64,000 nt of DNA from Streptomyces fuscichromogenes (GTDB lineage Bacteria > Actinomycetota > Actinomycetes > Streptomycetales > Streptomycetaceae): positions 155,192-219,191 of the forward strand of contig NZ_BMML01000019.1 of the NCBI RefSeq assembly GCF_014645815.1, written 5' to 3'. Positions 49,866-59,444 of the stretch are shown here, in pieces. The notes below the pieces were generated by a model, which saw only the letters and a program-made list of their open reading frames with translations, was not told the origin of the DNA and ran no database searches. Position numbers and translations under genes: made by a program. Position 1 is the stretch's first letter. Each line of letters starts with the position of its first letter.

Positions 49866-52800
49866 TTACGTGCACACGTGCCGGTAGGGAAGGTCCTGGA
49901 TGTAGAGAGCCCATTCGGTGCGTGTCAGATCACGTCCCACGCGTTTGCAGAGGGCGGTGGCGAGCACGTCCGGAGCGAGTGCCGTCTGGACGAGGAAGAT
50001 TCCTTGCCGGTTTGCCGACTGGTCCCAGGAGGTACGGGCATCAGCCCCTACGACTCGCAGGTGTCGTCTGCTGGTGTCGAAGGCGAGCCCGTGGACGTTC
50101 AGTTGCGGGTACAGGGGGAGCGGAGCGCCGAGGGCTCGGAATGTGTGGGTGTCCCAGAGCGTCACTCTGGGGGCCAGAGGCTGCTGGGCGGCCAGCTGGC
50201 GCCCGTCGGCGGAGAAGGCCAGCAGGCCGCCGGGCGCGAGCATGCCGTTGCCGTAAGAGTAGGCGTTCCCGCCGTCGAGGTAAGTCAGCCGCTTGGTGGC
50301 CGTGCTGTTCCACAGGGCCAGACCTCCGGCATGGTCCGTCGCGGCGAGCAGCGAGCCGTCGGGGCTGAACGCTGCCTGTGTGGCCGTGCCGTAGCGTGCG
50401 AGGACAACCCTGCGTGTCCGCCCTGACGTCACATCTATGACCTCACCCGCGTTGGTGACCAGGAGGCGGCCATCGGCACTGATGGCCAGCAGCCTGCCCG
50501 TGACGTTCCGGACGGTGCGGATCGCCGTCCCGGTGTTCACCCGCAGCGCCTGCACTGTAGTACCGTCGCCGAGCGCTGCGACGGCTACCGTGCCGTCGGC
50601 GCTCAGCAGGAGGTTTGTGCCTCCGAACGGGGACGACTTCGTTGATAGCGGTGCCGAGAAGGCCAGTCGGCGTTCTCGGCGGCGGTGCTGTGTGTTCCAC
50701 ACGGCAATGGTGGACGCGGTGGGGTCAGCGACCAGCAACAGCCGTCCGTCTGCGCTCAGTGCCATCGGTGTGGGGCCGGGATTTCCCGGGACGGCCGCGG
50801 GGGCGGGATGGGTGGCAAGGGCCTGTCCGGTTGCCCTGCCCGTGGCGGGGTCGATGATCCGGACCTTGTTGCGCCTGCCGTCGGGGCTCTGTACGGCTAC
50901 GACTCGTCCGTCCGCGCTGATCGCGCTCGCCCCGGCCGCGGTGGAGAAGGCGCGGCCGGCCCCGGTGTCCATGTTGATGGACCTGACGGCCAATCCGGCA
51001 TTGATACCGCGCAGAAACCGCAGCGTATGGCTGTCCGGGGCGAACGCCATGAACTCCGCGTCCTCGTTGTTCAGCACATAGTTCTGGTCGGTGCTCTCGC
51101 CGCTCAGTGACGTCAGTTGGATCGCCTGATCGTCGGACAGCGCGAGCCGAGTACCGTCCGGGGAGAACGCAAGAGAGACGGAGAAGGGAAAACCTGGGCC
51201 CAGGACGTGGAATGCCGAGAAGAGTCCCCCCGTATGTCCCGTGCCGGTGTCCCAGAGCGTGAACTGGCCTGCCGATGTCCCTGAGGTGAAAACGGCGGCA
51301 GCCAGCAGCTTTCCGTCGGGGCTGAAGTGCAGGGATCTCGCGTCGCATACGACGGAAGAGGTCAGGTTCCGTGAAATACTCCGATGTGTGCGCACATCCC
51401 ACAGTTCCAGTACTGCGGACTGACCGCCTTTGTGCTGGGACGGGCCGCAGAAGGCCAGATGGCCGTCTCGTGACAGCTCTGCCGTGGCCGCCGGGCCCGG
51501 TGCTCGCAACAGTCGCCGGTGCTCGACCGTGTCCCAGACTTCCACATGGTTGCCGGAGTCCAGGGCCAGGAGCCGTCCGGAAGCATCCAGTGACAGTGGT
51601 GTGCTGTCCGGGGCGCCCACCGTCCGGCGGTGCATCTGCCGACCGAGTTCGACGTCCCACAAACGCACGCCCTCGCCCGATTGCACCGCCGCCACCCGAC
51701 CGTTGAAGCTGATGGCGGCCGCACCGCCGTCAGGATGTGCTGCCGCGTCGAACACATCGAACCCATGGGTGAGCTTCTTGGCCGCGATATCCCATACGTA
51801 GGCCGTGCCGTCTCCGTTGACGGCCATCACCACCTGCCCGTCTCCGGACAGCACAACCTGGGGATTGGACAGATCCGGCAGAGACAGGGCGTCCTGGTCC
51901 TGCTGCACGGAGGCGGTCAGCAGACCGGACCGCGCCTCGGGTACCTGCGCGGTCTTCCATGCGGCGATGTTCAGCAGTATCGCGGTCTGCGGGTCGAACT
52001 GCCGCAGAGTGTCGGCCCGGGCGGCGATGTTGCGAGCGGCTGCCTGCCGCCGGCTCGCAGACAGGGCCTGTGAGCGCTGCAAGGCCAGCAGTCCGGCCAC
52101 GAGAGCCAGGACCAGCAGCAGACTGCCGCCCACAGCCCAGGCCCGTCGAGTGCGGGTGCGGCGCTGGTCCAGGGCCACTGAAGCGTTGAGGAAGTCCCGC
52201 TCGACGGCGGTCGGTCGCAGGTGAGCGGGGGAATGCGCCGCCCAGGCGACTTCCTCGCGCAGCAAGACCGTCTGCTGGCGCAGTTCACTTTCCTTGCGTC
52301 CGGCGTCCTGCCACAACCGGGCGGCGGCTGCCAGACGCTGGCGGATCAGGAGACCGGCCCGGTCGTCCTCCACCCAGGTGCGCAGTCGTGGCCAGGCTCG
52401 GATGAGGATCTCGTGCGCGATCTCGACCGCGTCGGTGTCCCGGGTGACCAGCCGTGCTTCGGTCAGGGCGTCCAGTACGGCTGTGGCATCCGGCCGCGGC
52501 AGATCCACGAGCAGTTCGGTGGGGCCCATGCGACGCCGAGTCTCGGTCTTGTCGGTGACCTGGATCAGCCGCAGCAGCATGGTCTTTGCCAGCTCCTTGA
52601 GAGTTTCCGACTCCAGGGCGGCATAACAGGTGTCGGCTGTGGCGGCGATCGCGCCGTGGATTCCTCCGGCTGCACGGTAGCCCGCGAGCGTCAGCGTCCT
52701 TCCCTCGCGTAGGTCCCACACTGCCTGTAGCGCATGAGCCAGCAGGGGAAGCACTCCTGCGTCCGCGGCCTCACAGTCGGCACCCCTTTCCTCACCCAGG

Positions 52801-54374
52801 CCGTCCTCGGCCTTCAGTCCCAGATCACGCAGCATGATCTCGACCAGTCCGGACTGAAGTCTCAGGCCGCACATCTCCGCCGGCTTGGTGATGGCCTCGG
52901 CCAGGCCTGCCTGCGTCATGGGGCCGACCACCACGGCCTGACCCAGTGCGTGTTCGAGTTCCGGCCGGGCCAGGCACTCGCTGTAGAAGTCGGCCCGCAG
53001 TCCGAGGACCACCAGTGCACCGCCCGCCGCGTCCGCCCCCTTCGCGGCTGCGCTCAGAGCCCCGATGAACGCCTGCCGCTGTGTGCGGTCCTCGCACAGT
53101 GTGAAGACCTCCTCGAACTGGTCGACAATCAGCACCAGGCGAGTGCGCCCGGTGCCCTGCCCGCCGGCCCTGGCCTCGAGGATCCTCCCGACGAACTCGC
53201 TCATGGCCCCCGGCTGTGCCGACAGAGTGGCCGTGATGTCCTCGACGTTCCCGCCGCCACCCAGGCGGGTCAGTGCCGCCGCCAGAGCTTCCACCGGTCG
53301 GCCGGTGGGAGAGAACCGGGCATGAGGCCACGTGGCGGAGCCGGGCAGACCCGCGTCACCCCGGCCGAGCGCCGGTATCAGCCCTGCCCCCAGCAGCGAC
53401 GACTTCCCCGCCCCCGACGGCCCGACGACCACCAGCAACTCCGGCGTGTCCATGCGCTGCGCCAGCTGCGAGGCCAGCCGGTCGAGCAACTTCCCCCTCC
53501 CGAAGAACCACGCCGCCTGCTCGGGGCTGAACGCCACCAGCCCCGGGTAGGGACACACGATGTCGGCGCCTGAGTCCGCGGGGGTCTGCGTCTCGTCGGC
53601 ATCACCGCTGTCAGCCGGTGGCCGGTAGGCGGGATTGGCACACAGCACCATGTCGCCCGCTCGTCCGCTCGTCCGCTGGCGAGGAACGGGAAACCCCTGT
53701 TCGCCCAGGGACCGCTGCAAAGAGCGCGCCGCTCCCAGCAGCGTCAGCTGAGGTCCGGCCTGTGGATCGCCCTGCCACAGCAGCTTGATCAGCTCCCCGG
53801 TGAACGCCGTGTGCACCGAGTTCTTCGGCGCCAGCGCCAGTTCCTCCCTGGCCGCGGCAGCCAGTACGAACCCGCCGTCGATCTGCGCCAGGTCCGCCTC
53901 CAGCCCTTCCGGGCTCGGCCCGAGGAACCCAACGGCACGCCCGGAGAAGCAACAGTCCAGAGTCACCACCACCGCACCCGCGGAACTCAGCAGCAGCGAG
54001 TCACGCACCGACGCATACGGCAGCGCCGTATGCGCAAGCCACCCCGGCTCCGTACGGGTCCCACCCGTCGCCAGATGCAGCTGACCGCTCGGACTGACCA
54101 GCCCATGCCCCACGTAGTGGAACCAGAGCACCCCGGCATGCTGCCCGATCTCCTCCGCGACCGCCCGCCCCAACTCGCCGGGCTCCTGCGGGTCCAGCAC
54201 CATCCGCAGATCCGCCTCGTCGAGCCCGCACCGCTCCACCAGCGCCTGCCCCAGGTCACGGACACTGGCCGCCACCGCGGTCACGTCCTCCAGCCCCGAC
54301 TCCGCCCTGTAGGCGCCGCATCCGGCCAGAAGAACCCGCGCACCGGACGCAGCGAAAGTCCCCACTGCCGTCAC
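49866..54374 (-). CDS. Caspase-like (C14) - nSTAND ATPase - transmembrane - WD40 protein
   Basis: The protein has 1502 residues. Residues 1-245 form a caspase/metacaspase-like peptidase: catalytic His90 in HYVGHG and Cys142 in LDCCFSG. After an acidic linker a novel-STAND NTPase follows (about 270-680; Walker A GPSGAGKSS at 318-326, Walker B LVLIVDQFEEVF at 413-424, helical winged part to 700). One transmembrane helix is at 746-765 (WAVGGSLLLVLALVAGLLAL). From about 810 to 1480 come at least eight WD40-type units ending in LWD or VWD (for example YVWDIAAKKL, RLWDVELG, EVWDTVE). The logic is sensor (WD40) to switch (STAND) to effector (protease). GTG 54374 overlaps the stop of the EACC1-like gene. 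Confidence 0.92.
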   Translation of the reverse strand: MTAVGTFAASGARVLLAGCGAYRAESGLEDVTAVAASVRDLGQALVERCGLDEADLRMVLDPQEPGELGRAVAEEIGQHAGVLWFHYVGHGLVSPSGQLHLATGGTRTEPGWLAHTALPYASVRDSLLLSSAGAVVVTLDCCFSGRAVGFLGPSPEGLEADLAQIDGGFVLAAAAREELALAPKNSVHTAFTGELIKLLWQGDPQAGPQLTLLGAARSLQRSLGEQGFPVPRQRTSGRAGDMVLCANPAYRPPADSGDADETQTPADSGADIVCPYPGLVAFSPEQAAWFFGRGKLLDRLASQLAQRMDTPELLVVVGPSGAGKSSLLGAGLIPALGRGDAGLPGSATWPHARFSPTGRPVEALAAALTRLGGGGNVEDITATLSAQPGAMSEFVGRILEARAGGQGTGRTRLVLIVDQFEEVFTLCEDRTQRQAFIGALSAAAKGADAAGGALVVLGLRADFYSECLARPELEHALGQAVVVGPMTQAGLAEAITKPAEMCGLRLQSGLVEIMLRDLGLKAEDGLGEERGADCEAADAGVLPLLAHALQAVWDLREGRTLTLAGYRAAGGIHGAIAATADTCYAALESETLKELAKTMLLRLIQVTDKTETRRRMGPTELLVDLPRPDATAVLDALTEARLVTRDTDAVEIAHEILIRAWPRLRTWVEDDRAGLLIRQRLAAAARLWQDAGRKESELRQQTVLLREEVAWAAHSPAHLRPTAVERDFLNASVALDQRRTRTRRAWAVGGSLLLVLALVAGLLALQRSQALSASRRQAAARNIAARADTLRQFDPQTAILLNIAAWKTAQVPEARSGLLTASVQQDQDALSLPDLSNPQVVLSGDGQVVMAVNGDGTAYVWDIAAKKLTHGFDVFDAAAHPDGGAAAISFNGRVAAVQSGEGVRLWDVELGRQMHRRTVGAPDSTPLSLDASGRLLALDSGNHVEVWDTVEHRRLLRAPGPAATAELSRDGHLAFCGPSQHKGGQSAVLELWDVRTHRSISRNLTSSVVCDARSLHFSPDGKLLAAAVFTSGTSAGQFTLWDTGTGHTGGLFSAFHVLGPGFPFSVSLAFSPDGTRLALSDDQAIQLTSLSGESTDQNYVLNNEDAEFMAFAPDSHTLRFLRGINAGLAVRSINMDTGAGRAFSTAAGASAISADGRVVAVQSPDGRRNKVRIIDPATGRATGQALATHPAPAAVPGNPGPTPMALSADGRLLLVADPTASTIAVWNTQHRRRERRLAFSAPLSTKSSPFGGTNLLLSADGTVAVAALGDGTTVQALRVNTGTAIRTVRNVTGRLLAISADGRLLVTNAGEVIDVTSGRTRRVVLARYGTATQAAFSPDGSLLAATDHAGGLALWNSTATKRLTYLDGGNAYSYGNGMLAPGGLLAFSADGRQLAAQQPLAPRVTLWDTHTFRALGAPLPLYPQLNVHGLAFDTSRRHLRVVGADARTSWDQSANRQGIFLVQTALAPDVLATALCKRVGRDLTRTEWALYIQDLPYRHVCT

Positions 54375-54772
54375 TCCCCGTCCGGAGCGCCCGCGCCGTG
54401 CTCCAGGCGGCGCACAACGTCCGCCACCAGAGCACTCAACTCATCCGCCCCTCGCAGGCTGCGCGCGATCGGAGCCGACACTTCGACCGAGGTTCCGTCC
54501 GGACGGCTCAGCTTGCACACGACGTCCCCCACCGCCTGCCTCCGGGCCCAGGCCACCACTGCCCCGACCAGGATCGAGACCGCTCCCCCCGGCACCAGGG
54601 CGATGACGAGCGCTTCGGGCAGGCTGCTGCTCAGCGTCTCCGGTGGGTGCGGTGCCTTGATGACGTCGACGCGTCCGCGCCAGGCGGGCTCCTGCGCCAG
54701 TGAGGAGTACAGCGATCGCAGGGACGTGCTCGAAGTCTCTCCATGGATTTCCACCCGCACTGACTTGCCCAC
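54371..54772 (-). CDS. Effector-associated constant component 1 (EACC1)-like protein
   Basis: The 133-residue protein starts at GTG 54772 with GGGGGGA seven nt before (the frame reaches 54826). Its order of elements fits EACC1: a beta strand with VRVEIHG, a helix with LRSLYSSLAQEPAWRGRVDVI, a short hydrophobic membrane-like segment (SLPEALVIALVPGGAVSILVGAVVAWARR), a strand VVCKLSRPDGTSVEV and an amphipathic helix. Such small proteins are constant partners of effector operons in actinobacterial conflict systems. It is coupled to the caspase-STAND gene by a GTGA overlap. Family assignment is from recollection of the pattern. Confidence 0.75.
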   Translation of the reverse strand: MGKSVRVEIHGETSSTSLRSLYSSLAQEPAWRGRVDVIKAPHPPETLSSSLPEALVIALVPGGAVSILVGAVVAWARRQAVGDVVCKLSRPDGTSVEVSAPIARSLRGADELSALVADVVRRLEHGAGAPDGE

Positions 54773-55104
54773 GGCAATCCCCCCGATTCCGTCGTTCCTC
54801 GTGTACGACGGAGATACTGCACTCACTTAACCGGGCGCAATAGTCAAGCAGGCGCATATGATGACTAGTTAACTCTTTTGTTCATGTGTGGATATTTAGA
54901 GTGAGTAATATGCACAAGAGAGCGACCTGGTGTGTCACGCCCTGTCCAAGAGAGGCCTCGCACGGCCGTGTCGATCGCGCTGCCACGTCGAGCACATCTT
55001 GCGGGCACGGTGGCCGAATTCACGGACGGCCGGTGTGCGCCGCCGGCGTGACAGGCCGGTGGGGTCGACGAGTGCCGTCGTCCGAGCCGTCGGTCAAGCC
55101 CCGC
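54773..55104. other. AT-richer gap between the two units of the cluster
   Basis: The stretch near 54830-54920 is the most AT-rich in the region (CTAGTTAACTCTTTTG; GGATATTTAGAGTGAGTAATATG) and probably carries the promoter of the EACC1/caspase unit, which runs leftward. No gene is seen. Confidence 0.5.
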
Positions 55105-58100
55105 TCAAGGGCCATGTCGGCCGGCCGCTCTGCTCAGTTCGGCGCAGAGTCCGGCACGCTCGGGAAGAGCTCGGGCCAGCTCGACGAGGTCGTCATGGAA
55201 GTCCGCCACCCCCCAGGGGTGATGGCGGTAGTTGAACGCCGTCCCCAGCCAGTGACAGGCCTGGCGCCCCGCGCCGAGTGCTGTGTGGAAGACAGCCAGG
55301 TTGGCCGCGTGGGTGAAGCGCCAGGGGCCGAACTCCCGGTAGCGGGCCGTCCCCTGCCGGATGGCCGCGCCGGTCTGTAGACGTGCCTGTTCCGGACAGC
55401 CTGCGACGAAGAGCCCGAGGGCGTACTCGTAGCGGGTCCAGGCGCAGTCGGGATCAAGGGCGCCTGCCGCCGTGAGGTCCCGCAACGCCCCTTCCACGTC
55501 ACCGAGTTCACGCCGTACCTGCCCCCGGCACAGCAGCGCCGACGGGGACCCGCCGTCCCGCGCGACGGTGTCGAGATCGGCGAGCGCCTCGGTGAGGCGC
55601 CCGGCCCGGCGGAATGCCTCGCCTCTGAGGTGCAAGGGGAACACCGAGGCGGGGGAGAGCGCGAGAGCGCGGTCAAAGTCGGCGATGGCCTCGTCGAGCC
55701 CCCCGGTCCACAGCAGATGCGCCCCCCTCGCGGACAGACGGGACGGGTCGTCGGGTGCCAGTCGGACCGCGTGGTCGAGGTCGGCCCTCCCGAGATCACC
55801 ACGATTGAGGCGGGACAGCGCCCGTGCCCGCTCGTCGTGGACGGCGGCCAGCTCCGGCAGTTCGGCGCCCACCGTCTTGATCGTGCCGCTCGCCACGACG
55901 AGCGCTTGGTCGTGACGGCCGAGCTCGCCGAGTCGTCCTGCGACGTGCGCGACCTCCGTCACCATCGGTCCGAGGCGCGTCGGCGGTCTCGCCCCGGTCA
56001 TCCGGAGTCTGTGGTGGGCGGCGACCAGCAGGAGTGCGGCGGTCTCGGAGTCCGGACCGTCGGCGGAGAGACAGCGCGCCCGCTGTCCGAGCGTCCAGCC
56101 CCGCAGGTCGCCCGCTTCGGATGCCATCCCGGCAGCGGCGAGGGAGCCGCCGTCGGGCTCCTGCACCGGCTCCAGAAGACCGAGTGCCTCGTCGTACCAC
56201 ACCAGGGCCTCCCGCCACCTTCCCGACTCCTGATGCACCACGCCCAACTCGGTGAGGACGCGTGCCAGGCCGACTGTCCGCTCCTGGTGCGGCCGGGCGT
56301 TCAGCCGAGCCAGACCGGCGGCCTGATCGAGTGCGGCGCAGGCCAGGAAGCCCCGACGCCGCCGGGCCACGGTGGTCAGTACCTCGATCAACCGGTGCAC
56401 GTGGCGGCCGGGGGCGTGCCGGTGGAGCAGCCGCAGGATTTCGAGCTGTTCGCCTTGTGCGTCCAGTACCTCCTCCAGACGCCGCCGGTACTCGGCCTCG
56501 TCTCCATCGGTGGAGTGGCCCCGGGACAGCAGATTGGTTGTCTCGCGGTCGATCGTCGCCAGGGCGCGTTTCAGGTGCCGGACCAGATCTGGGTGGAACG
56601 GCTGTCCGTCGGGCCGCTCGGGTTCCTCGTCCGCCGTGTCGCGCTCGGTCGGATTCTCGGACCCGTACTCGTGACTGGGCGGTGCGGGACGGGAGTTCGG
56701 AAGCGGTGCCACCTCGGAGAGAGCCTGTGCCAGGTCGCCGGCGGTGAATCCGGCACGGCCGGCGGCACGTGCCAGAGCAGCGGCGGACGCGAGCGCCCGG
56801 TCGGCGCCCGGAGTCAGCGGCAGCGGGGCACCGGGGTACAGCCCGGTTCCGGGTGAGGCCGCCTGGGCGTGGCAGGGCCGGTCACCGGCCTCCTCCAGAG
56901 CGGTCCGGAGGTGTTCGGGACCGATGTACGGCTGTCCTCCGCTCTCGGCGGCTGCCCGGGCGGAGTCCAGGACACCTCTCGCTCCGGTGTCAGGTGGAGG
57001 CCTGTCCCCTTCCTCGGCTCCCGGAGCCGGGCGGGCACCGGTACTCTCGGCGGAGTCACCGTCCCGGAGGATCGCCCTGACGACGTCGTCGAGGTCCACG
57101 CCCTGACGGCCCTGCCGCTGAGCATTCTTGGAGGCTGCCGCCAGCACCCGGCGCGCGGCCGGTGTGGGCGTGACGCGGAGGGCAGTGCTGCCGACCTCCG
57201 CAGTGGAGCCGCCCGCGTTGTCCGGGGCGGGCACGCTCGCATCCGGCAGGGCATGCTCCGGGCTCCGCGGCGGACCGGAGGGGAGCATGCCTGACGGGCC
57301 GGCGGCCGGGCGGCGGGTCTGGTCCCAGCCCTCCGCAGCGATCGCGCGGAGCAGCAGCGACGGATCGAGCAGACCGCCCGGTGAGGCTGCGGCCCAGTCC
57401 ACCGCCCTGGCGACACTCCGGCGGGTCGGCGCGGTCAGGTCCCGCAGCGACGGCAGCCCACCGATCACCCACCCGGCTGAGGCCGCGGACGGCGTCGGAC
57501 CGTCTGGAGCGGAGGAAGTGTGCAATCGGATGCGGACCAGGATCTCGTCGTGGTCCGCGCCGAGCGAGGTCAGGATCTGCGCTCCGACGCCCATGCCGTC
57601 CAGCGTCAGAGCGCCCAGGACATGCAGCGGACGGACCCGCCCCGCGCCCCTGGCCAGGGCGTGACCGGCGGCCAGGGCGAGCACGGCGCCCGCCCTCTCG
57701 GAGAGCCGGAGTTCCGCGCGGCGTTCCGGGTCCGGCCCCAGCAGCGCCGTGACACACCGCAGTACGGCCGCGCGAGTGATCCCCAGCAGCCCCAGCAGTC
57801 CGGCGCAGTCGGCGTCCTCGGAGACCGCCAGGAGAAGATGCTCGCTTCCCACCAGGCCATGGCCGAGCCGATGGGCCTCGGCCGCCGCGGTCAGCGCCGT
57901 CCAGCAGTCGGCCCCCGGCCGTCCGGCGTCCACAACGGACCAGGAGGGACGTGCGAAGGCCCCGGGCCGAGCTCGCTCGGCGCTGGGAGTCGCCGTGGTC
58001 ATGTCCTTGTAGGGGGCCGGCACGAACGCCGGGAGCCCAAGGGCGCCAGGCGGCTTCTTCCAGTCGGCCGCGGCGGACCCGCCGTCGGGCGCCGGCCGCA

Positions 58101-59442
58101 CCGGTCCCAGGACCGAGGCACTCGTTTCGAGCCGAGAAGTCCGCCGCCTGCTGAGGATCGGTTCCTCACCGAGCAGTGACTCCAGGTGGGCGATCGTTCG
58201 GATGGCCCGGTCGTACATCGCCCGGAACGTCTCGGGGTCCGACGCGCTCAGCCGGCCGAATACCCCATGCGCCTCACGGGCCACCGCGCGCAGGTGGGCG
58301 GCGTCCGAGCGTTCAGCCCACCACACCGGCCGGGGCGGCAGGACGTCGACGTCGGCATCCGGTTCCGCGTCAGCGCCGGCCGTGGCGAGCGCCCGGATAC
58401 CGTGCACGCCTTGGTGAAGGGCGGCCCAGCGGCGCTGCGCCGCGTGGTCCGCGAACAGGAAGAGGGAGTCGGCGGGGGGTTCACCGGGGACGGTCCACAC
58501 CCCCTGACCGGTCCGGGCCAGTCCGTCGAGGTACGTACAGGACGCGGACAGCCGCGCCGCCGTCTCCGCGTCACCTCGGTTCGCCGCCGAAGTCGCGGCG
58601 AGGCCGAAGACGAGCGGCGCGTCGCTCTCGGCGCAGTCGATCCCCATGGCCGCGCGGCAGTGGGCTTCCTCGCAGAGCGCCTCCGCCCAGTCCGCCGCGG
58701 CGTACCGCATGCGCCGGTCGGCCTCGGGGTGCCGGCCGGCAAGGGCCAGGATGCCCTTGGCGGCGACCCAACCGGTGACGCCCGTGAACCGGCCGGCCAT
58801 GTCGAAGGACTCGCATGCGGGTTCGAGACGGTCGTGCTGCAGGAACGTGCGCCCGAGGGAGATGAGGAGGGAAGGCATCACGCCGGGCTGGGCAGGGTTG
58901 AGCTGATGCCTGCCCAGCATCGAGGTGAGCCATGCGGTGGCGCGCTCCAGGTCGTCGAAGGGAGCTTCCAGCACCAGGTGGACTTGGGCCGCGGACAGGC
59001 GTACCAGTTGGTCCACCGCCTTGTCGCGCTGCACGGTGCTCTGCGCCCGGCGCAGCGCACCTGCCGCCGCTTCCGTGCGGCCCAAGGCCAGCAGGGCGCG
59101 GGCCAGCAGGGCCAGTGCCCGGGCGGTCAGGGCGGCGTCCGCGCCGATGGGCCGTTCACCGGCGCCGCGGGCGGCCGCGGACGCCAGGTCGCGGGCGATC
59201 TGCGGGCAGCGCGCCGCCAGTGCCGCCTCTGCCGCTCGCGCGTGCAGCACTCGGTCGCAGAAGCCGGTCCTCGGATGGTCGGCCAGCGCACGCAGGTACG
59301 CGTCGAGCGCGTGCGCGGCCCGTCCCGTCGTGAGTGCCGCATCGGCGGCGCCAACGACGGCACCCGCTCCGTGCGCACAGCGCAGCCGCGGTGTGAGGGC
59401 CACGGCCGGGCCCGACGGGCGACGTTGGGTGAAATCCGCCAC
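55105..59442 (-). CDS. Large protein of repeated Clp_N-like units and TPRs
   Basis: The protein has 1445 residues from GTG 59442, 2 nt after the CHAT gene stop and behind GGGAGTGGGGG. Residues 1-480 are helical repeat, TPR-like. From about 560 to 980 several stretches resemble the helical Clp N-terminal domain, with the pattern (G)xxxxGxEHLLxAL: LGHGLVGSEHLLLAVSED, GRVRPLHVLGALTLDG, LLDPSLLLRAIAAEG, GVDLDDVVRAILRDG, YIGPEHLRTALEEAG, GFTAGDLAQAL. Residues 1020-1440 hold TPRs (ALVWYDEALGLLEP, ALSRLNRGDLGRADLDHAVRLAP, DEAIADFDRALALSPASVFP). No AAA+ motor or catalytic motif is present. It may be the adaptor or scaffold for the CHAT protease. A longer frame to 59694 overlaps CHAT and is rejected. 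Confidence 0.85.
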   Translation of the reverse strand: MADFTQRRPSGPAVALTPRLRCAHGAGAVVGAADAALTTGRAAHALDAYLRALADHPRTGFCDRVLHARAAEAALAARCPQIARDLASAAARGAGERPIGADAALTARALALLARALLALGRTEAAAGALRRAQSTVQRDKAVDQLVRLSAAQVHLVLEAPFDDLERATAWLTSMLGRHQLNPAQPGVMPSLLISLGRTFLQHDRLEPACESFDMAGRFTGVTGWVAAKGILALAGRHPEADRRMRYAAADWAEALCEEAHCRAAMGIDCAESDAPLVFGLAATSAANRGDAETAARLSASCTYLDGLARTGQGVWTVPGEPPADSLFLFADHAAQRRWAALHQGVHGIRALATAGADAEPDADVDVLPPRPVWWAERSDAAHLRAVAREAHGVFGRLSASDPETFRAMYDRAIRTIAHLESLLGEEPILSRRRTSRLETSASVLGPVRPAPDGGSAAADWKKPPGALGLPAFVPAPYKDMTTATPSAERARPGAFARPSWSVVDAGRPGADCWTALTAAAEAHRLGHGLVGSEHLLLAVSEDADCAGLLGLLGITRAAVLRCVTALLGPDPERRAELRLSERAGAVLALAAGHALARGAGRVRPLHVLGALTLDGMGVGAQILTSLGADHDEILVRIRLHTSSAPDGPTPSAASAGWVIGGLPSLRDLTAPTRRSVARAVDWAAASPGGLLDPSLLLRAIAAEGWDQTRRPAAGPSGMLPSGPPRSPEHALPDASVPAPDNAGGSTAEVGSTALRVTPTPAARRVLAAASKNAQRQGRQGVDLDDVVRAILRDGDSAESTGARPAPGAEEGDRPPPDTGARGVLDSARAAAESGGQPYIGPEHLRTALEEAGDRPCHAQAASPGTGLYPGAPLPLTPGADRALASAAALARAAGRAGFTAGDLAQALSEVAPLPNSRPAPPSHEYGSENPTERDTADEEPERPDGQPFHPDLVRHLKRALATIDRETTNLLSRGHSTDGDEAEYRRRLEEVLDAQGEQLEILRLLHRHAPGRHVHRLIEVLTTVARRRRGFLACAALDQAAGLARLNARPHQERTVGLARVLTELGVVHQESGRWREALVWYDEALGLLEPVQEPDGGSLAAAGMASEAGDLRGWTLGQRARCLSADGPDSETAALLLVAAHHRLRMTGARPPTRLGPMVTEVAHVAGRLGELGRHDQALVVASGTIKTVGAELPELAAVHDERARALSRLNRGDLGRADLDHAVRLAPDDPSRLSARGAHLLWTGGLDEAIADFDRALALSPASVFPLHLRGEAFRRAGRLTEALADLDTVARDGGSPSALLCRGQVRRELGDVEGALRDLTAAGALDPDCAWTRYEYALGLFVAGCPEQARLQTGAAIRQGTARYREFGPWRFTHAANLAVFHTALGAGRQACHWLGTAFNYRHHPWGVADFHDDLVELARALPERAGLCAELSRAAGRHGP

Positions 59443-59444
59443 CG

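Noticed and set aside
49205..50368. 387-codon plus-strand frame across the island border
   Set aside because: Its second half is antisense to the caspase gene and its first half shows no domain, codon bias or ribosome site.
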